A stretch of 64,000 nucleotides of DNA, taken from Asterella californica (Eukaryota > Streptophyta > Marchantiopsida > Marchantiales > Aytoniaceae). Below are positions 61,867-64,000 of this stretch, piece by piece. The notes beneath the pieces were generated by a model, which was not told the DNA's origin, searched no databases, and saw only the letters and a program-made list of their open reading frames with translations. Where the stretch lies: assembly GCA_036924285.1 (NCBI GenBank), contig JAYKYS010000001.1, positions 36,765,501-36,829,500 on the forward strand. The letters are read 5' to 3'. Each line of letters starts with the position of its first letter. The stretch's first letter is position 1. Made by a program: the position numbers and the translations under genes.

Positions 61867-62331
61867 ATGGAAGGATAGCAAGAGTGGAAATTGAGGTTGA
61901 GCAAGATCCCTCAAGGCTATGCGGTGATAGTTACCGCTGATCTGGCGAAAGGAGAATTTCGACTAGAATTTGAGGAAGAAGCAGAGAGTAGTCGTAAGAA
62001 CCAGGAGAAGAACTCGAGGTGCTTTTTGTGTGGAGAAGAAGGACATAAAGTGAGCAAGTGTCCTACAAAGAATAGACTTTTGCGTGAGCGAAGAGAGTTG
62101 GTCGACTTAAGCTTACACATAGGTCCTTCTTCCCCTAGACAAGCCGTCATTGACCCTACAACCTTTTGTCCTAGATGTGGAGTGGACGGGATTCCAGTTG
62201 AGCACGAGTGTAGCGCAGTGGTTGCTTTGCTAGAAACTGTAGCCGAAGGTCTGGAGAGAAGGTTGAGTGTAGAAACGGAACGAGTGAAGACCTCTAGCGA
62301 GGATGGAGATAGTCTATCACACGAGAGATAA
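61867..62331 (+). pseudogene. E7 ORF0: zinc-knuckle accessory ORF upstream of gag
   Basis: From ATG 61867 to TAA 62329-62331 there are 155 codons, the same length as in E2 and E6. Codon 4 is TAG where E2 and E6 have CAG; the rest is open. The CCHC knuckle CFLCGEEGHKVSKC lies at residues 52-65 and the second cluster CPRCGVDGIPVEHEC at residues 101-115 (CX2CX8HXC). The N-terminal third is basic to acidic with QEWKLRLSKIPQG, and the C-terminal third is a charged helix (VALLETVAEGLERRL). It could still be made from a later start, or by reading through one stop. RNA or DNA binding is inferred. Confidence 0.72.
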
Positions 62332-62466
62332 GATGACCATGAGGGTCAAACTTATTCCAACCTTTGGAGAGGAGAGAGCTCAACGGGGAAATTGTGGATT
62401 GCGGTGAAGTGCGATCTTCACATCTGCAAGCAGTACCTTGAGTAAGAAGAAGAAAAGAAGAGAAGA

Positions 62467-64000
62467 ATGGGGAAACTTCCGGTGTTTTACGGAAAGGATG
62501 GAGAAGACGTGGAAGGATTTGTGAGGGACTTCAAACGAGCATGCATCGGCAATGGAGATCGAAAGAAGAGCGAGTGGGTAGGGTTGATACCTGAATTTCT
62601 TGAGAATTCTGCATTGACATGGTATGAGGATAGGAAGAAGAGAAGCGTAGTGGGGACTCCAGTTGATACTTGGGAAGTATTGACGGAGGCTTTAATTGAA
62701 ACTTTTCTTCCTGATGAAAGTTACGAGAAGTTAATGGTAGAGGTAACTTACCTCAAACAAGGAGAGAAAGAGAAAGTAAGGACTTACGCCGAGAGGGTGG
62801 AGAAATTAGAACAAAAGTTTCGGGTGGTTTTACGAAAGAGTGGAGATGTAGTAGAACCAACGATGGTGGGCATTGGAGCAATGCTCACAAAGAATTTTAT
62901 TGGGGGATTGAGGCCGGAGATTCGAACGCAAGTGCGGTATGAGAGATCAATTTCGAAGGCTGATGCAGTGAAGATCGCAACCAGGATGGAAGAGAGTCTG
63001 GATGGAGACGACTTGCAACCAATGACTGTTGGGGCAGCATGTGGAGATATGCAAGGGCCGATCATGCCAACTCTGACGCCTGCGAGTGTTCCGACTGTTC
63101 GATTTCAGAATCTGACTCCGGTAGCTCCTACGAGTGCGGTTACAGTCACTGTACCATCTAGATCTGTTACTCCCGACTTTCGTGATGAGTTGAAAAGTTT
63201 GACAGAGTCTCTGGCAGATTTGAAGATCAATATGGTGAATTTGTTGCAACACCGTAGTCCAAATGTTGGAGGAGGCTCACGAGGTTATGGGAACTATCAG
63301 TCTAGAGGTGGACCACCGCAAGGATCACCAAGTAACTACACCAACCAAGGATGTTTTACGTGTGGAGGATCACATTTCCAACGTAATTGTCCAAGTCGTA
63401 ATGGTGGAACGGCGGATGGAGCTTCAACTTCACAAAGCAAGGACAAGGGTGTAGCGTGCATTGACATCTTGGAACCACGAGATGTACGAGAAGGTTTTCA
63501 ATCTGTAGAGCTGTTGGCTCAAGAGAGGAAGAGGATGAGGACGCATTTCGACGAAGGAGAACCAGTCGTGATGGAAGATTCTCCAAGTCAAAATACTCGG
63601 AGTAGCAAATCTTCTTCAAAAACCAAAGAACGGCGGAAGAAATTGGGAAATACTGATTTCACAATTTCGATGGAGCAATCAAAATACAATGTGGTGGAAG
63701 ACGTGGGTAAGCAACGAGCAAACATTACTGTGGGACAGTTGATTGCTCTGAATCCTTCGGTGAGGAAAGAACTTCGTAGCGGTCTAAGCTCCCGACGAGG
63801 TCGGAAGAAGAAGGTAAATCCTTCTACTGTCGGTGTGAGTGCTTTAGATGCTAGTGAAGGAGAGGTGTGCAACAAGGCATCAAAAGTAGAGGCTCGTATC
63901 AATGGGAGAGATGTCTCAGATGTTCTTGTCGATGGAGGATCGGCAGTAAATGCCATCTCAGAACGACTCATGAGAAAGTTGGATCTAGTACCAACTCGTC
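62467..64000 (+). CDS. E7 gag-protease polyprotein, open to window end
   Basis: From ATG 62467 (MGKLPVFYGKDGED) I read 511 codons with no stop, and the frame continues past the edge. The gag domain occupies about residues 10-220 (VRDFKRACIG, LTWYEDRKKR, TWEVLTEALIETFLPDES). A Gly-rich segment leads to a zinc knuckle CFTCGGSHFQRNC at residues 296-308. A Ser-rich linker and ITVGQLIALNPSV follow, and the aspartic protease active site DGGSAVNAIS begins at residue 489. Gag would form the particle and package RNA in the cytoplasm, with protease cutting the polyprotein. It lies 135 bases after ORF0. Whether pol is intact cannot be seen. Confidence 0.88.
   Translation, partial: MGKLPVFYGKDGEDVEGFVRDFKRACIGNGDRKKSEWVGLIPEFLENSALTWYEDRKKRSVVGTPVDTWEVLTEALIETFLPDESYEKLMVEVTYLKQGEKEKVRTYAERVEKLEQKFRVVLRKSGDVVEPTMVGIGAMLTKNFIGGLRPEIRTQVRYERSISKADAVKIATRMEESLDGDDLQPMTVGAACGDMQGPIMPTLTPASVPTVRFQNLTPVAPTSAVTVTVPSRSVTPDFRDELKSLTESLADLKINMVNLLQHRSPNVGGGSRGYGNYQSRGGPPQGSPSNYTNQGCFTCGGSHFQRNCPSRNGGTADGASTSQSKDKGVACIDILEPRDVREGFQSVELLAQERKRMRTHFDEGEPVVMEDSPSQNTRSSKSSSKTKERRKKLGNTDFTISMEQSKYNVVEDVGKQRANITVGQLIALNPSVRKELRSGLSSRRGRKKKVNPSTVGVSALDASEGEVCNKASKVEARINGRDVSDVLVDGGSAVNAISERLMRKLDLVPTR

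Larger units (their letters stand above)
60475..64000 (+). mobile_element. E7: Ty3/gypsy retrotransposon, continues past the window
   Basis: 5' LTR, primer site, leader, ORF0 and an open gag-pro frame are present in order; pol and the 3' LTR lie beyond 64000. The sequence is the same family as E6 throughout. It inserted into an R1 repeat copy. It is the best preserved coding copy in the window, although ORF0 has an early stop. Confidence 0.9.

Noticed and set aside
62784..63252. Minus-strand open frames opposite the E7 gag
   Set aside because: They are reverse-strand shadows of a well supported gag; similar shadows occur opposite every gag here.

Overview
The window looks like gene-poor, repeat-rich nuclear DNA of a streptophyte plant. 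The reasons are several nested Ty3/gypsy LTR retrotransposons, one intron-containing gene of the plant GDT1/PML (UPF0016) type, and a block of mitochondrial and plastid gene fragments joined end to end. The cox2 fragment already encodes leucines at positions that, as far as I recall, angiosperm mitochondria create by RNA editing, so a lineage with little organelle editing, such as a complex thalloid liverwort, would fit. The species cannot be fixed from the sequence alone.

Layout. 1-1.25 kb: non-coding DNA ending in 157-bp tandem repeats. 1.33-5.88 kb: element E1, a 5'-truncated Ty3/gypsy copy with its 3' LTR. 5.89-13.56 kb: E2, a full-length relative with both LTRs and a 4-bp target duplication, inserted a few bases from the end of E1. 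13.56-28.37 kb: E3, an older minus-strand element of another lineage. Its gag is cut by E1/E2, and its acidic accessory ORF is cut by a plus-strand unit, E4/E5 (17.74-25.79 kb), whose parts run pol, accessory ORF, promoter region, gag. 28.37-35.66 kb: E6, a full-length minus-strand relative of E2 with both LTRs. 35.7-40.4 kb: a GTCTTC-rich stretch, an interspersed repeat, and a decayed minus-strand gag flanked by inverted repeats. 40.4-45.8 kb: AT-rich DNA with hairpins and a perfect 154-bp duplication. 45.8-49.5 kb: the GDT1-like cation transporter gene, the only recognisable cellular gene. 49.5-53.4 kb: small repeats, a palindrome and a decayed zinc-knuckle ORF. 53.4-56.6 kb: organelle mosaic with cox2, nad5, atpF, accD, cemA, 26S rRNA and rps3 pieces. 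56.7-60.5 kb: non-coding repeats. 60.5 kb to the end: E7, a plus-strand relative of E6 with an open gag-pro frame that runs off the window.

How the parts relate. E1, E2, E6 and E7 share one body plan: LTR, a primer site starting TGGTTCCGTTGCC, a separate 155-codon zinc-knuckle ORF ahead of gag (called ORF0 here), gag, protease, reverse transcriptase, RNase H, integrase with a GPY/F-like tail, a G-rich polypurine tract, and LTR. E1 lacks the 5' part. E3, E4/E5 and the 37-39 kb fragment belong to other Ty3/gypsy lineages; E3 and E4/E5 share a large accessory ORF. All copies except the visible part of the E7 gag-pro frame carry stops or frameshifts. I propose the conserved ORF0 and the permuted E4/E5 unit as the most unusual biology here.
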